A DNA stretch of 64,000 bases from the NCBI RefSeq assembly GCF_900099775.1, contig NZ_FMTM01000017.1:1-64000 (forward strand), read 5' to 3'. Of the stretch, positions 28,303-37,144 are shown in pieces; position 1 is the stretch's first letter; every line of letters begins with the position of its first letter. The DNA is from Rhizobium mongolense subsp. loessense. Its GTDB lineage: Bacteria > Pseudomonadota > Alphaproteobacteria > Rhizobiales > Rhizobiaceae. A program made the position numbers and the translations under genes. Under the pieces are notes generated by a model. It had not been told where the DNA came from. It saw only the letters and a list, made by a program, of their open reading frames with translations, and did not search any database.

Positions 28303-29712
28303 ATGGCGGTCATTGAAACAGCGGAAAGACTGCTGCCTGCGGGCCTGCGTCCAGCGGGAAGCCGCCTGCTGCGCATGCTTGCCGCAGTTTTGACCGGGCA
28401 CGGCGACAAGGCGACTGCACAGCGGATGGCACTTACCGCCTTTTCGATCCGCATAGTGAGCGCCGCCCTCGCCTTCATTTCCCAGATCATCCTCGCGCGT
28501 CTCATGGGCGAATATGAATACGGGATTTTCGTGTTTGTCTGGGTTCTGATTGTCCTGTTCGGCGATCTCTCCTGCCTCGGCTTTCATACCGCGATCGTTC
28601 GTTTCCTGCCGCAATACAAGGCTGCAGGTGCCGTCGAGGAAATTCGCGGCCTGACGGGAACGGCTCGCACCTTCGCCATGCTTTCCGGAACGCTGGTGAT
28701 GGCTGCCGGTATGGCGGGACTCCATTTCCTGGGCGACAGGATTGAGTCCTACTATCTCATTCCTGTCTTCCTTGGCCTTCTTGCCATGCCGATGATCGCG
28801 CTCGGCGACATTCTGGAAGGCACCTCGCGTGCCAATCACTGGCCGGTCATGGCACTGAGCCCGGTCTACATCATCCGGCCTGTCCTCATCATCCTCTTCA
28901 TGCTGGCAGCGATCGGAGCCGGTGCGGAACATTCTGCCATCACCGCCATGAAAGCCGCGCTGGCCGCAACCTATGTCACCGCCATCGGCCAATACATCGC
29001 GACACTCCTGCGCCTGCGCCGCCACTACAGCGAGGGACCGCGCAGGGTCGATTTCCTCAACTGGCTGAACATCGCCTTCCCGATTTTCCTGGTCGAAGGC
29101 GTGAGCTTCCTCTTGACCAATTCGGATGTGGTTGTCGTCGGCATCTTCCTCGAGCCGCATGACGTGGCGATCTATTTTGCCGCCGCAAAGACGATGGCGC
29201 TGGTGCATTTCATCATGTTCTCGGTAAAGGCAGCATCCGGTCCACGCTTCTCCAGCCTCATCGCGGAAGGCACCCGCGAGCAGCTTGCCGCAGCAGCAAT
29301 CGACGCTGCGCGCTGGACCTTCTGGCCGGCGCTGACCCTCGGGCTCGCAGTCGTTGCAGCCGGTCATTTGCTGCTGTCGCTTTTCGGCGGAGCCTTTACG
29401 GCGGGTTATGTTCTGATGGCGATCCTGCTTGCGGGCATCCTCGCCAAGGCCCTCGTCGGTCCGGCCGAAACGCTGCTGATGATGGCCGGAAAGCAGAACC
29501 TCTGCGTCGCCCTTTATGCGGCGGCTCTCACGGCAAACGTCTCTTTGAATATCGCTCTGATCCCGCACCTTGGCACTGTCGGCACTGCGATCGCGACGGC
29601 ATCGGCAATGGGTGTGGAAGCGATCCTGCTGCACATCGCCGTGCGCCGGGCGCTCGGCATTGTCCTTTTTGCATTCAGCCGCCCGCCGGCAACGATAGAA
29701 ACGAGAACCTGA
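28303..29712 (+). CDS. Polysaccharide flippase (Wzx/MATE-like)
   Basis: This is about 469 residues with around 12-14 hydrophobic segments (for example ILARLMGEYEYGIFVFVWVL). It belongs to the oligosaccharide flippase superfamily that moves lipid-linked sugar repeats to the periplasm. I use ATG 28303; a GTG at 28294 is possible, and no strong ribosome-binding site is seen. The stop lies two bases before the FemAB-like acyltransferase gene, so the two form an operon. No glycosyltransferase is nearby, so the polymer is unknown. Confidence 0.85.
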   Translation: MAVIETAERLLPAGLRPAGSRLLRMLAAVLTGHGDKATAQRMALTAFSIRIVSAALAFISQIILARLMGEYEYGIFVFVWVLIVLFGDLSCLGFHTAIVRFLPQYKAAGAVEEIRGLTGTARTFAMLSGTLVMAAGMAGLHFLGDRIESYYLIPVFLGLLAMPMIALGDILEGTSRANHWPVMALSPVYIIRPVLIILFMLAAIGAGAEHSAITAMKAALAATYVTAIGQYIATLLRLRRHYSEGPRRVDFLNWLNIAFPIFLVEGVSFLLTNSDVVVVGIFLEPHDVAIYFAAAKTMALVHFIMFSVKAASGPRFSSLIAEGTREQLAAAAIDAARWTFWPALTLGLAVVAAGHLLLSLFGGAFTAGYVLMAILLAGILAKALVGPAETLLMMAGKQNLCVALYAAALTANVSLNIALIPHLGTVGTAIATASAMGVEAILLHIAVRRALGIVLFAFSRPPATIETRT

Positions 29713-29714
29713 CA

Positions 29715-30992
29715 ATGGTGCGTGTCCCCCCCGTCACCGAAAGCACGGATACCAATGCCAATCGCATGGTTCACGAGCTTGCCTCGATAAACTTCGACTT
29801 GCCGCAGGCCGAAGCGCGCATCGAGATCGGGCGCCCGGGTCGGGAGCTCTGCCTCTATCCCGGCAGGCTCGGCTATGAATTGCAGGACGAACTGGACTTC
29901 CTTTCGAACCGTGCGATGGAGCCGAATGTTTTCTTCACCGGCCGCTTCCTCGCGCCCGCCATGCCGCGGCTTGAAGACCGGCAAGTGAATTTCGCGCTGA
30001 TCCGCGACGAGGACGGCCGGCGCAGCCGCTTGCGTTTCCTGATGCCGTTCTCTGTCGAAAGACCCGGCTTTGCCGTCGGACCCTCGATCATCCGCGCATG
30101 GTCGAACAGCTTCGCGCCTCTTGGCACCCCCCTGGTGGATGCAGAAGATGCGGCTGAGACGCTGGACAATCTTTTTGAGGGCTTGACGGAGCGCGATCTG
30201 AACCTTCCCGCAACGCTGGTGCTGCCGGATATTCGCCTGAACGGCATCTTTGCTCGCATGGCAAAGGCAGTCGCGCTGGGCCGCAACCTGCCGGTCACGG
30301 TCACCAATCCATCCCAGCGGCCGATGCTGCAGAGCGAGGACGACGCTATGGCCTATCTTAGCCGTACCATCTCTTCTTCGCATAAAAGGGAAATGCGCCG
30401 TCAATGGCGGCAGCTCGAAGAGCTCGGAACAGCTGTCTATGTCGTCGTGCGCCAGCCCCGCGATATTCATGCGCGGTTTGAGGAATTCTTGGCAATGGAA
30501 GCCGGCGGCTGGAAAGGCAAGAGACGAAGCGCGCTGGCAACCGACCGCTACCACACGGCCTTCGCCCGCGAAGCCGTCTCGAACCTCGCAGCGATCGACG
30601 CCGTGCGTATTCACACGATCGACCTGAACGGCAAGGCAATTGCGGCAACAGTCGTGCTGATGATGGGCGGTGAAGCCTATACTTGGAAGACGGCCTACGA
30701 CGAGGCCTATGCCCGCTATTCTCCGGGCAAGCTTCTGATGGCCGAACTGACGGAGTGGCATCTCGACGATGCGAATATCGTGCGTTCCGATTCCTGTGCG
30801 GTGCCGGACCATCCGATCATGAGCCGCTTCTGGCAGGAGCGCGAGGAAATGGGAACCCTGGTGATCGGCCTGAAACAGAACGGCGACCGCGATGTCCGGC
30901 AGGCCGCCGCTCAGTTGCATATGTATCGCAGCACTCGCAATATGGCGAAGATGCTCCGCGAGAAGATCATATCGCTCACACGGCGCGGTTAG
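29715..30992 (+). CDS. FemAB/BioF2-like GNAT-fold acyltransferase
   Basis: This is a 425-residue protein of the BioF2-like (CelD/FemAB-type) acetyltransferase family, which is usually found in polysaccharide loci. A C-terminal GNAT-like domain is visible near 220-390, with SHKREMRRQWRQLEELG, then FLAMEAGGWKGKRRSAL, then TWKTAYDEAYARYSPGKLLM. This last stretch is the typical FemAB substrate-site signature. It immediately follows the flippase, so I infer it decorates or modifies an envelope glycan. Its last 17 bases overlap the convergent acyl-CoA synthetase gene. Confidence 0.85.
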   Translation: MVRVPPVTESTDTNANRMVHELASINFDLPQAEARIEIGRPGRELCLYPGRLGYELQDELDFLSNRAMEPNVFFTGRFLAPAMPRLEDRQVNFALIRDEDGRRSRLRFLMPFSVERPGFAVGPSIIRAWSNSFAPLGTPLVDAEDAAETLDNLFEGLTERDLNLPATLVLPDIRLNGIFARMAKAVALGRNLPVTVTNPSQRPMLQSEDDAMAYLSRTISSSHKREMRRQWRQLEELGTAVYVVVRQPRDIHARFEEFLAMEAGGWKGKRRSALATDRYHTAFAREAVSNLAAIDAVRIHTIDLNGKAIAATVVLMMGGEAYTWKTAYDEAYARYSPGKLLMAELTEWHLDDANIVRSDSCAVPDHPIMSRFWQEREEMGTLVIGLKQNGDRDVRQAAAQLHMYRSTRNMAKMLREKIISLTRRG

Positions 30993-32616
30993 GCCCCTCG
31001 CCTGCCGCCTTTTCGCGCAGAAGTCTGCGGATGACCTTGCCTGTCGTCGTCAACGGCAGCGCATCCACGAATTCTACCTCGCGCGGATATTCGTGCATCG
31101 AAAGCCGCATCTTCACCCAATCGCGGATTTCAGCGCCGAGCGCATCACTGGGCGTGCGGCCAGGTGAAAGCACGATATAGGCCTTGACGATCTCGGTGCG
31201 CACCGGATCCGGTTTGCCGACGACGGCAGCGAGCTGCACGGCCGGGTGACCGCACAGACAATCCTCGATTTCGGCAGGACCAATGCGATAGCCTGACGAG
31301 GTAATGACGTCATCATCCCGGCCCTCGAATGTGACGTAACCCTCTTCATCCTGATGACCGAGATCGCCGGTTAGCAGCCAGCCTTTGATGAACTTCTTCC
31401 TGGTTGCCTCGCCGTCGTTCCAATAGCCGAGGAACATAACCGGATCGGGCGCCTTGATAGCGATCTGGCCCGTCTCGCCGGGGGACACTTCATCGCCGCT
31501 CTCGCCGACAATAGCAACCCGATGACCGGGAACCGCGCGGCCGATCGCGCCTGCCTTCGTGACACCGTAGCCTGCGCTCGAGGAGAGTACGAAATTGCAT
31601 TCCGTCTGGCCATAAAACTCATTGACGGTGATGCCGAACGCCTGGCGCGCCCACTCATAGGTTTCGCGACCGAGCGATTCACCGGCGGAGCCGATAGTAC
31701 GCAGATTGAGATCGTATTTCGCGCGGGGATCACTGATCGATTTCAGCAGACGGAGCGCTGTCGGCGGAATGAAGGCATTGCGCACCTTCATCTCGGCCAT
31801 GATGCGATAAGCCATATCGGCGTCGAACTTCTGCGCCGGAGAGGAAACGACAGGAACGCCAAGCAGGAGGCTTGGCAGCAGCGCATTCAGCAGCCCGCCC
31901 GCCCAAGCCCAGTCGGACGGCGTCCAGACCTTGTCGCCGGGCTGGGCAAAACCTTCATGCGCGAATTGCATACCGGGAATGTGGCCCGCCAGAACGCGAT
32001 GGCCATGCAACGCGCCCTTCGGCGGCCCCGTCGTGCCTGATGTGAAGATCATCAACGCCGGATCCTCGGGGCTGGTCGTAGCAACGTCGAAAAGCGGCGG
32101 ATGCGCCTCGACGAGCGCTCCGAAAGAAAACGCTTCGTCGCCGTCGATGGTGATGACCGTGTTGAGTTCCGGCAGGTTTTCGCGAATCTGGTTCACCCGC
32201 TCCAGTCCGAACGAGTTGGTGACGATCGCAGCCGCGCCTGACGTTCTCAGCCGGTATTCCAGTGCCTCGACGCCAAAGAGCAGCGCGAGCGGCAGCGCAA
32301 TCGCTCCGATCTTGTAGATAGCCACATGGGCGATCGCCGTCTCGAAACATTGCGGCAGAAGCAACGCGACGCGATCACCACGGCGAATGCCGAGCGAGGT
32401 CAATGCATTGGCAAAAGACGACGAGCGAGCCGCCAGTGCGCCGTAGGTCATCGACAAATGACGGCCGTCCGGGCTGAAATGCTCGAGGCAGATGCGTTCC
32501 GGTGCCTGCGCCGCCCATTCATCGCTGACGGCACGCCCGATATTGAAGTCTTCGGGAATCTCCCACGAAAAATCGCGATAAAGACCATCATAGCGATCGC
32601 GGGCAGGAAGTTTCAT
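30976..32616 (-). CDS. AMP-forming acyl-CoA synthetase
   Basis: This is a 546-residue ANL-superfamily enzyme that activates a carboxylic acid to its acyl-CoA through an acyl-adenylate. The AMP-binding P-loop FTSGTTGPPKGALH, the A5 region VNEFYGQTECN, the hinge GWLLTGDLGHQDEEGYV and the C-terminal catalytic lysine in LPLTTTGKVIRRLLRE are all intact. The length and the TECN motif suggest a medium-chain or propionyl/acetyl-like synthetase, but the substrate is not determinable. I chose ATG 32616 (MKLPARDRYDGLY) over an upstream frame extension. Confidence 0.92.
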   Translation of the reverse strand: MKLPARDRYDGLYRDFSWEIPEDFNIGRAVSDEWAAQAPERICLEHFSPDGRHLSMTYGALAARSSSFANALTSLGIRRGDRVALLLPQCFETAIAHVAIYKIGAIALPLALLFGVEALEYRLRTSGAAAIVTNSFGLERVNQIRENLPELNTVITIDGDEAFSFGALVEAHPPLFDVATTSPEDPALMIFTSGTTGPPKGALHGHRVLAGHIPGMQFAHEGFAQPGDKVWTPSDWAWAGGLLNALLPSLLLGVPVVSSPAQKFDADMAYRIMAEMKVRNAFIPPTALRLLKSISDPRAKYDLNLRTIGSAGESLGRETYEWARQAFGITVNEFYGQTECNFVLSSSAGYGVTKAGAIGRAVPGHRVAIVGESGDEVSPGETGQIAIKAPDPVMFLGYWNDGEATRKKFIKGWLLTGDLGHQDEEGYVTFEGRDDDVITSSGYRIGPAEIEDCLCGHPAVQLAAVVGKPDPVRTEIVKAYIVLSPGRTPSDALGAEIRDWVKMRLSMHEYPREVEFVDALPLTTTGKVIRRLLREKAAGEGPNRAV

Positions 32617-32825
32617 ACTCGAAATCCAGTGAATGCTGCACCAGCTAACACCTTGCGGCGATCGAGTGCAAGTTCGCTCGATTGCGTGTTTCAAAGCTCC
32701 ACTCCATGATCGCACGGATGTCCCTGGAATATTCTTTCGCCGGGATTGCTGACATTCTCACCGATTGCGCCCTACATCACCCCGAGGTGTCTCGGGGGAT
32801 TGAGATTCATTCACGGAGTCAGTTC

Positions 32826-33803
32826 ATGGACTATGTCAAATTCGGAGGCACTGGCCTCGAAGTTTCGAAGATCTGCCTCGGCTGCATGACCTTTGGCGAT
32901 CCGGGCCGCGGCAACCACGCCTGGACGCTCGGCGAGGAGGAAAGCCGCGCGATCATCAGGCAGGCACTCGATCTTGGCATCAATTTCCTGGACACGGCGA
33001 ATACCTATTCCGACGGCTCGTCGGAGGAAATCGTCGGACGGGCAATCAAGGACTTGAAGCGCGAGGATATCGTACTCGCGACGAAGGTCTTCAACCGCAT
33101 GCGCCCCGGTCCGAACGGCGCTGGTCTTTCCCGCAAGGCGATCTTCGACGAGATCGACAATAGCCTGCGCCGGCTCGGCACGGATTACGTCGACCTCTTC
33201 CAGATCCATCGCTTCGACTACACGACCCCGATCGAGGAAACGCTGGAGGCGCTGCACGACGTCGTGAAGGCCGGCAAGGCGCGCTATATCGGCGCCTCGT
33301 CCATGTACGCTTGGCAATTCGCAAAGATGCTCTACACCTCGAGGCTGAACGGCTGGACTCAATTCGTGAGCATGCAGGACCATGTCAACCTTCTCTATCG
33401 CGAGGAGGAGCGCGAGATGTTGCCTTTCTGCGAGGATCAGAAGATCGCTGTCATTCCGTGGAGCCCGCTTGCCCGCGGCCGCCTGGCGCGCGACTGGGAC
33501 GAAAAGACCGCCCGTACGGAAACGGATGAATTCGGCAAGACGCTCTACAGGCAGGCCGAAGACGCCGACCGCAAAATCATCGACACGGTCGGCCGATTGG
33601 CGAAGACACATCACGTCTCCCGAGCCCAGATCGCCACTGCCTGGATCTTGCAGAAGAGCGCGGTGACCGCACCGATCATTGGGGCATCAAAGCCGCACCA
33701 TCTTTCGGACGCCGTTGGGGCATTGGCTGTCAAGCTCAACGCCGAGGATGTCGCCGCACTCGAAGAGCCTTATGTTCCGCATCACGTGGAAGGCTTCAAA
33801 TAA
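32826..33803 (+). CDS. Aldo/keto reductase
   Basis: This is a 325-residue NADPH-dependent aldo/keto reductase, a single TIM barrel. The catalytic tetrad is present: Asp and Tyr in FLDTANTYSDG, Lys in IVLATKVF and His in LFQIHRFD. The C-terminal cofactor region APIIGASKPHHL is complete. The pattern resembles the YajO/voltage-gated-channel beta-like AKR group that reduces aldehydes. I chose ATG 32826 (MDYVKFGGTGLEV); the frame continues upstream without family similarity. It is divergent from the acyl-CoA synthetase. Confidence 0.93.
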   Translation: MDYVKFGGTGLEVSKICLGCMTFGDPGRGNHAWTLGEEESRAIIRQALDLGINFLDTANTYSDGSSEEIVGRAIKDLKREDIVLATKVFNRMRPGPNGAGLSRKAIFDEIDNSLRRLGTDYVDLFQIHRFDYTTPIEETLEALHDVVKAGKARYIGASSMYAWQFAKMLYTSRLNGWTQFVSMQDHVNLLYREEEREMLPFCEDQKIAVIPWSPLARGRLARDWDEKTARTETDEFGKTLYRQAEDADRKIIDTVGRLAKTHHVSRAQIATAWILQKSAVTAPIIGASKPHHLSDAVGALAVKLNAEDVAALEEPYVPHHVEGFK

Positions 33804-33826
33804 AGCAGACACATGCCGACGGGCAC

Positions 33827-34411
33827 TCAGGCGCCGACAAATTTTGCCGGTGCCAGCTTCTCGCGCATCGTCGAAAGGAACTGACCGGCCAACTCGCGAT
33901 TTTCGACCGCGCGCGCCAGACTGACGGCTCCCATCATTGATGAGAGCGTCGTAAAGCCATTCTTGCGGCGCTCTTCGGGCGTCTCACCCGGAACGATCTC
34001 GGCAAGGATATCGACAAGCGTGGAAAGCCCGTCGTTGAATGTTTCCCGCACCGCACCGCTGCTGCGGCTCACCTCTTCCATCAGCGCCACGAAGACACAG
34101 CTCGAGCCTGGATTGTCGACGGAACACCAGGAAACATAGTGGTCGAGGAGGGCTTCCAGCGGGCGATCCGGTGCGTCGGCGATGAGCGCCTTCCATCGCA
34201 CCTCCACCCTGGCGATCAGCGCACGGCTGACCTCCAACTGCAGCTCTTCCTTTGATTGGAAGTGGCCATAGAAGCCTCCATGCGTCAGCCCGCAGGCTTT
34301 CATGATATCGGCAACCCCCACGCCATCAAACCCGTTTTCGCGGAACATCACGCCCGCGACTTCCAGGATCTTCTGGCGGTTTTCTGCAAATTTTTCGCGG
34401 CTGACGCGCAT
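33827..34411 (-). CDS. TetR family transcriptional regulator
   Basis: This is a 194-residue TetR-type repressor. The N-terminal helix-turn-helix is typical: ILEVAGVMFRENGFDGVGVA followed by DIMKACGLTHGGFYGHFQSK. The C-terminal ligand domain (LLDHYVSWCSVDNPGSSCVF) resembles regulators of the AcrR/YxaF type that often control drug or aromatic-compound exporters. I chose ATG 34411 (MRVSREKFAENR). It is divergent from an MFS gene, with palindromes in the shared intergenic region, so it probably represses itself and that transporter. Confidence 0.92.
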   Translation of the reverse strand: MRVSREKFAENRQKILEVAGVMFRENGFDGVGVADIMKACGLTHGGFYGHFQSKEELQLEVSRALIARVEVRWKALIADAPDRPLEALLDHYVSWCSVDNPGSSCVFVALMEEVSRSSGAVRETFNDGLSTLVDILAEIVPGETPEERRKNGFTTLSSMMGAVSLARAVENRELAGQFLSTMREKLAPAKFVGA

Positions 34412-34475
34412 GAACCGGCTCCGAAAATAGTCCCTTGACAAATTATATGACACCCATCATCAATACGCAACAAAC

Positions 34476-34507
34476 ATGATGACCATCATCTAAATTGGTG
34501 ATGCATC
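34476..34507. promoter_or_regulatory. Candidate TetR operators between the regulator and MFS genes
   Basis: The 124-base divergent region contains the near-perfect palindrome ATGATGACCATCAT (34476-34489) and a second palindrome GATGCATC (34500-34507). Partial CATCATC repeats also occur at 34455-34461. Two stacked half-site families in a TetR/target intergenic region are typical operators. The assignment is by position and symmetry only. Confidence 0.6.
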
Positions 34508-34535
34508 CATCATTCCCACGAATGGAACTTGCCCC

Positions 34536-35831
34536 ATGGTTTCCACTGCGCTTGCCTCCACTCTTGCACGCCGCAACATCCATTACGGATGGATCGTCGT
34601 CGGAGCGACTTTTTTGACCATGCTGGTCACCGCCGGCGCCATGGGTGCGCCGGGCGTGCTTATCAAGCCGCTGCAGGACGAGTTCGGCTGGGAAACTTCG
34701 CAGATTTCCTCCGCACTTGCGATCCGCCTGGTCCTCTTCGGCCTGATGGGTCCCTTCGCGGCGGCTTTCATGAACTATTTCGGCGTGCGCAAGGTCATCG
34801 CCTTCGCGCTTGCGCTGATTGGCGCGGGCTTCGTTGGCTCGCTCTTCATGACATCGCTTTGGCAACTTCTGCTGCTCTGGGGCATCGTCGTCGGTTTCGG
34901 CACGGGGCTGACGGCCATGGTGCTTGCGGCGACCATATCTGCGCGCTGGTTCACGAAGCACCGCGGCCTTGTCGTCGGGATGCTTTCGGCAAGCTCGGCC
35001 ACCGGTCAGCTCGTTTTCCTGCCGCTGATGGCGGAACTGACGGAACGCTACGGCTGGCGCTCCACGGTCTTCTTCGTCTGCGCCATGATCATGGTTGCCG
35101 CACTTGCCGTACTTGCCTTCATGCGCGACCGCCCCTCCGACTTAAACCTGCCCGCGCTCGGCGAAGCTCATGTCGCGCCGCCGCCGGCACGCGGCACGTT
35201 GGTCGGCGCGCTGAAGACGCCGATCACGATCCTAAAAGAGATCTCCGGAACTTCGACCTTCTGGATCTTGTTCGCCACCTTCTTTATCTGCGGCCTCAGC
35301 ACAAACGGGCTGATCCAGACTCATTTCGTCACGCTTTGCGGCGACTTCGGCATCCTGCCTGTCGCGGCGGCCAGCGTTCTCGCCGTAATGGGTATCTTCG
35401 ATTTCTTCGGCACGATCGGCTCCGGCTGGTTGTCGGACCGCTTCGACAACCGCTGGCTCCTCTTCTGGTATTACGGTCTGCGCGGGCTCTCCTTGCTTTT
35501 CCTGCCCTTCAGCGATTTCAGCTTCTACGGTCTTTCGATATTCGCGGTGTTCTACGGCCTCGACTGGATCGCCACCGTTCCGCCAACCGTCAAGATTGCC
35601 GCCGACCGCTTCGGCCGGGAGAAGGCCGGTCTGGTCTTCGGCTGGGTCTTTGCCGGCCATCAGCTTGGCGCGGCAACTGCTGCTTATGGTGCGGGCCTTT
35701 CGCGAACCGAGCTGTCGAGCTACCTGCCGGCTTTCTTCGTTGCCGGCGCCTTCTGCCTGCTCGCCTCGATCCTCGCCATCACGTTGAAGAAGTCCGGCCT
35801 GACCGAACCGGCACTCGCTACCGCACACTGA
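34536..35831 (+). CDS. MFS transporter
   Basis: This is a 431-residue major facilitator protein with about twelve membrane helices, in the group often labelled oxalate/formate antiporter-like or monocarboxylate-type MFS. The N-terminus RRNIHYGWIVVGATFLTML, loop motif FMRDRPSDLNLP and second-half LSDRFDNRWLLFWYYGLRG fit. The substrate is unknown; the adjacent TetR suggests inducible efflux of a small molecule. A long alternative frame (34529-35887) is a Leu/Arg-rich shadow. Confidence 0.9.
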   Translation: MVSTALASTLARRNIHYGWIVVGATFLTMLVTAGAMGAPGVLIKPLQDEFGWETSQISSALAIRLVLFGLMGPFAAAFMNYFGVRKVIAFALALIGAGFVGSLFMTSLWQLLLLWGIVVGFGTGLTAMVLAATISARWFTKHRGLVVGMLSASSATGQLVFLPLMAELTERYGWRSTVFFVCAMIMVAALAVLAFMRDRPSDLNLPALGEAHVAPPPARGTLVGALKTPITILKEISGTSTFWILFATFFICGLSTNGLIQTHFVTLCGDFGILPVAAASVLAVMGIFDFFGTIGSGWLSDRFDNRWLLFWYYGLRGLSLLFLPFSDFSFYGLSIFAVFYGLDWIATVPPTVKIAADRFGREKAGLVFGWVFAGHQLGAATAAYGAGLSRTELSSYLPAFFVAGAFCLLASILAITLKKSGLTEPALATAH

Positions 35832-35954
35832 CTGCAAAAGGCTTTCCCACGGAACATCAAGCCGGAAGCCGTATCAAATCAGCCTGATAAGCCCGCCCGC
35901 CGTCTTGCGCGGTCGGGGGTCACATGTTAGACACCCGGCTCGTCGGTATCCGTT

Positions 35955-36039
35955 GCCCCATTGGCGGAATTGGTAGACGCGCTCGACTCAAAATCGAGTT
36001 TCGAAAGAAGTGCTGGTTCGACCCCGGCATGGGGCACCA
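35955..36039 (+). tRNA. tRNA-Leu (anticodon CAA)
   Basis: This is an 85-base tRNA with an encoded CCA. The acceptor stem GCCCCAT pairs with ATGGGGC, the discriminator is A36036, and the CCA end is at 36037-36039. The anticodon stem CTCGA/TCGAG carries loop CTCAAAA, giving anticodon CAA (35989-35991), which reads UUG. The long variable arm is as expected for leucine, and the T-loop GGTTCGACC is canonical. An integrase remnant abuts its 3' end. Confidence 0.96.
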
Positions 36040-36065
36040 CCGACGAAAAATGATCCGATAAGTCG

Positions 36066-36262
36066 TAGGTCGTCGTCTGGCTCTTCGTCGTCCAGCCGAA
36101 GATCGCCATTGGTTCCTCGTCGGTCGCACTGGTCTCAGCGGCGATCGTCGCTACCGCCTTGCGCAGGCCGGGCGCCGTGCAGTGGAACAAGTCGGCCTGG
36201 TCGGACCAGTCACGCATCTTGTTGCCGGGGCCGTTAACCCTGAACGGCCTGCAAACTCCGTC
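36066..36262 (-). pseudogene. C-terminal remnant of a tyrosine recombinase (phage/ICE integrase)
   Basis: On the minus strand the frame reads GNKMRDWSDQADLFHC, then APGLRKAVATIAAE, then EEPMAIFGWTTKSQTTTY. This is the end of a tyrosine-recombinase catalytic domain: the HGLRK box, the GW/GH box and the nucleophilic tyrosine. The box-II histidine is Pro here (APGLRK), and homology ends right at the tyrosine, about 27 bases from the 3' end of tRNA-Leu. The N-terminal three quarters are absent. This is a dead integrase left at its likely attachment site. Confidence 0.85.
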
Positions 36263-36357
36263 GCACGACCCCTCGGCTTAAACCAGTCAGGCGACCACTC
36301 GCCCGCCAGAGTGATACGCCGCCGCTCGGCGATCATATCATCGATTGCTTTTAACGT
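36263..36357 (-). pseudogene. Possible short coding remnant between the integrase fragment and the DUF1643 gene
   Basis: Directly after the DUF1643 stop, the minus strand reads LKAIDDMIAERRRITLAGEW and continues SPDWFKPRG before losing coherence near 36270. The peptide has protein-like composition but no recognised family, no ribosome-binding site and no sensible length. It may be the tail of a lost mobile-element gene. The assignment is weak. Confidence 0.3.
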
Positions 36358-36936
36358 TTACGCAGCCTCCGTTGCGCGCCGGAACATGACCGGCTGCTGG
36401 GTCCGATCAATGCGATGGACGCCACGTGCCATCGGGTGTTTCGGAAATCCGTCCTTCGTCAGCCCGAGACAGACGAGATCGACGGTCTGGTGGCGGGCGC
36501 GGCTGCAGAACCAGTCCTGTCCACCTTCCCAGTCGTTCGGACCTGCGTGGTGCGCGCCGTTGGCGCCCCATGCGGCAAGAGCCGGCGTGTTCTGCGAGCG
36601 GGCGAGCGTCAAGGCGATATCGATGAACTGGACGTTCTTCGGGCCGCGCGGATAGTGCGACGACATCATCACGATCGGGCTCGGCGAGCGGAAGGCGAAG
36701 AGGTTGACGACCAGCAGGCCGCCATAGCCCCACGCCTTACCAAAATGGCTCAGCGCGCGGATCGTCGGATCATCGTTGTCGGCATCGGCCGTCGACGGGT
36801 TCAGCATGCAGGTGACGAGCAGCGGCCTGCCCTTCTCCCACACACGCGTCAGCTCGTAACGAAATCGGCCGCAATCAGAAATGACGGCGGCCTTTTTGCT
36901 TGGACCGATGCTGCCATCGCGTGCGAGCTGCGTCAT
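36358..36936 (-). CDS. DUF1643 domain protein
   Basis: This is a 192-residue protein containing DUF1643. The signature LVTCMLNPSTADADNDDPTI appears near residues 40-59, and VNLFAFRSPSPIVM follows. The family is widespread on phages, plasmids and accessory islands, and its function is unknown; a nucleotide- or DNA-related role has been suggested only by context. A good ribosome-binding site AAAGGAGAG precedes the ATG at 36936. It sits next to an integrase remnant at a tRNA gene, so it is probably cargo of an old integrated element. Confidence 0.85.
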   Translation of the reverse strand: MTQLARDGSIGPSKKAAVISDCGRFRYELTRVWEKGRPLLVTCMLNPSTADADNDDPTIRALSHFGKAWGYGGLLVVNLFAFRSPSPIVMMSSHYPRGPKNVQFIDIALTLARSQNTPALAAWGANGAHHAGPNDWEGGQDWFCSRARHQTVDLVCLGLTKDGFPKHPMARGVHRIDRTQQPVMFRRATEAA

Positions 36937-37144
36937 GCCGTCTCTCCTTTCGAGGCGTCGGCGGAAGACGTTGCGGCCTTCGCCGACAATGACGAAGCAT
37001 TCAGTATACCCCTGGCGGAGTTCGCCTGTGCAACTGATGGCGTCTCGTCGTCAACCGGTCAGCTGTGAGAAACTTCAACCAAAGCGATTATTCTTGTCGA
37101 CCTTTTAATTCTGATGATCTAGCGTTCGGGAAACCCTAACCCTC
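36937..37144. other. Non-coding gap in the accessory region
   Basis: I see no gene here. Several stop codons occur in each plus frame near 37090-37125. It probably holds the promoter of the DUF1643 gene on the minus strand, for which no clear consensus is visible. Confidence 0.4.

Noticed and set aside
28282..30920. Two long minus-strand frames (477 and 468 residues) opposite the flippase and acyltransferase genes
   Set aside because: Both are antisense to genes with clear families and have no recognisable features of their own.
34529..35887. 452-residue plus-strand frame overlapping the MFS gene in another phase
   Set aside because: It is Arg/Leu/His-rich with no helices in membrane register; the 34536-35831 frame gives a proper 12-helix MFS protein.
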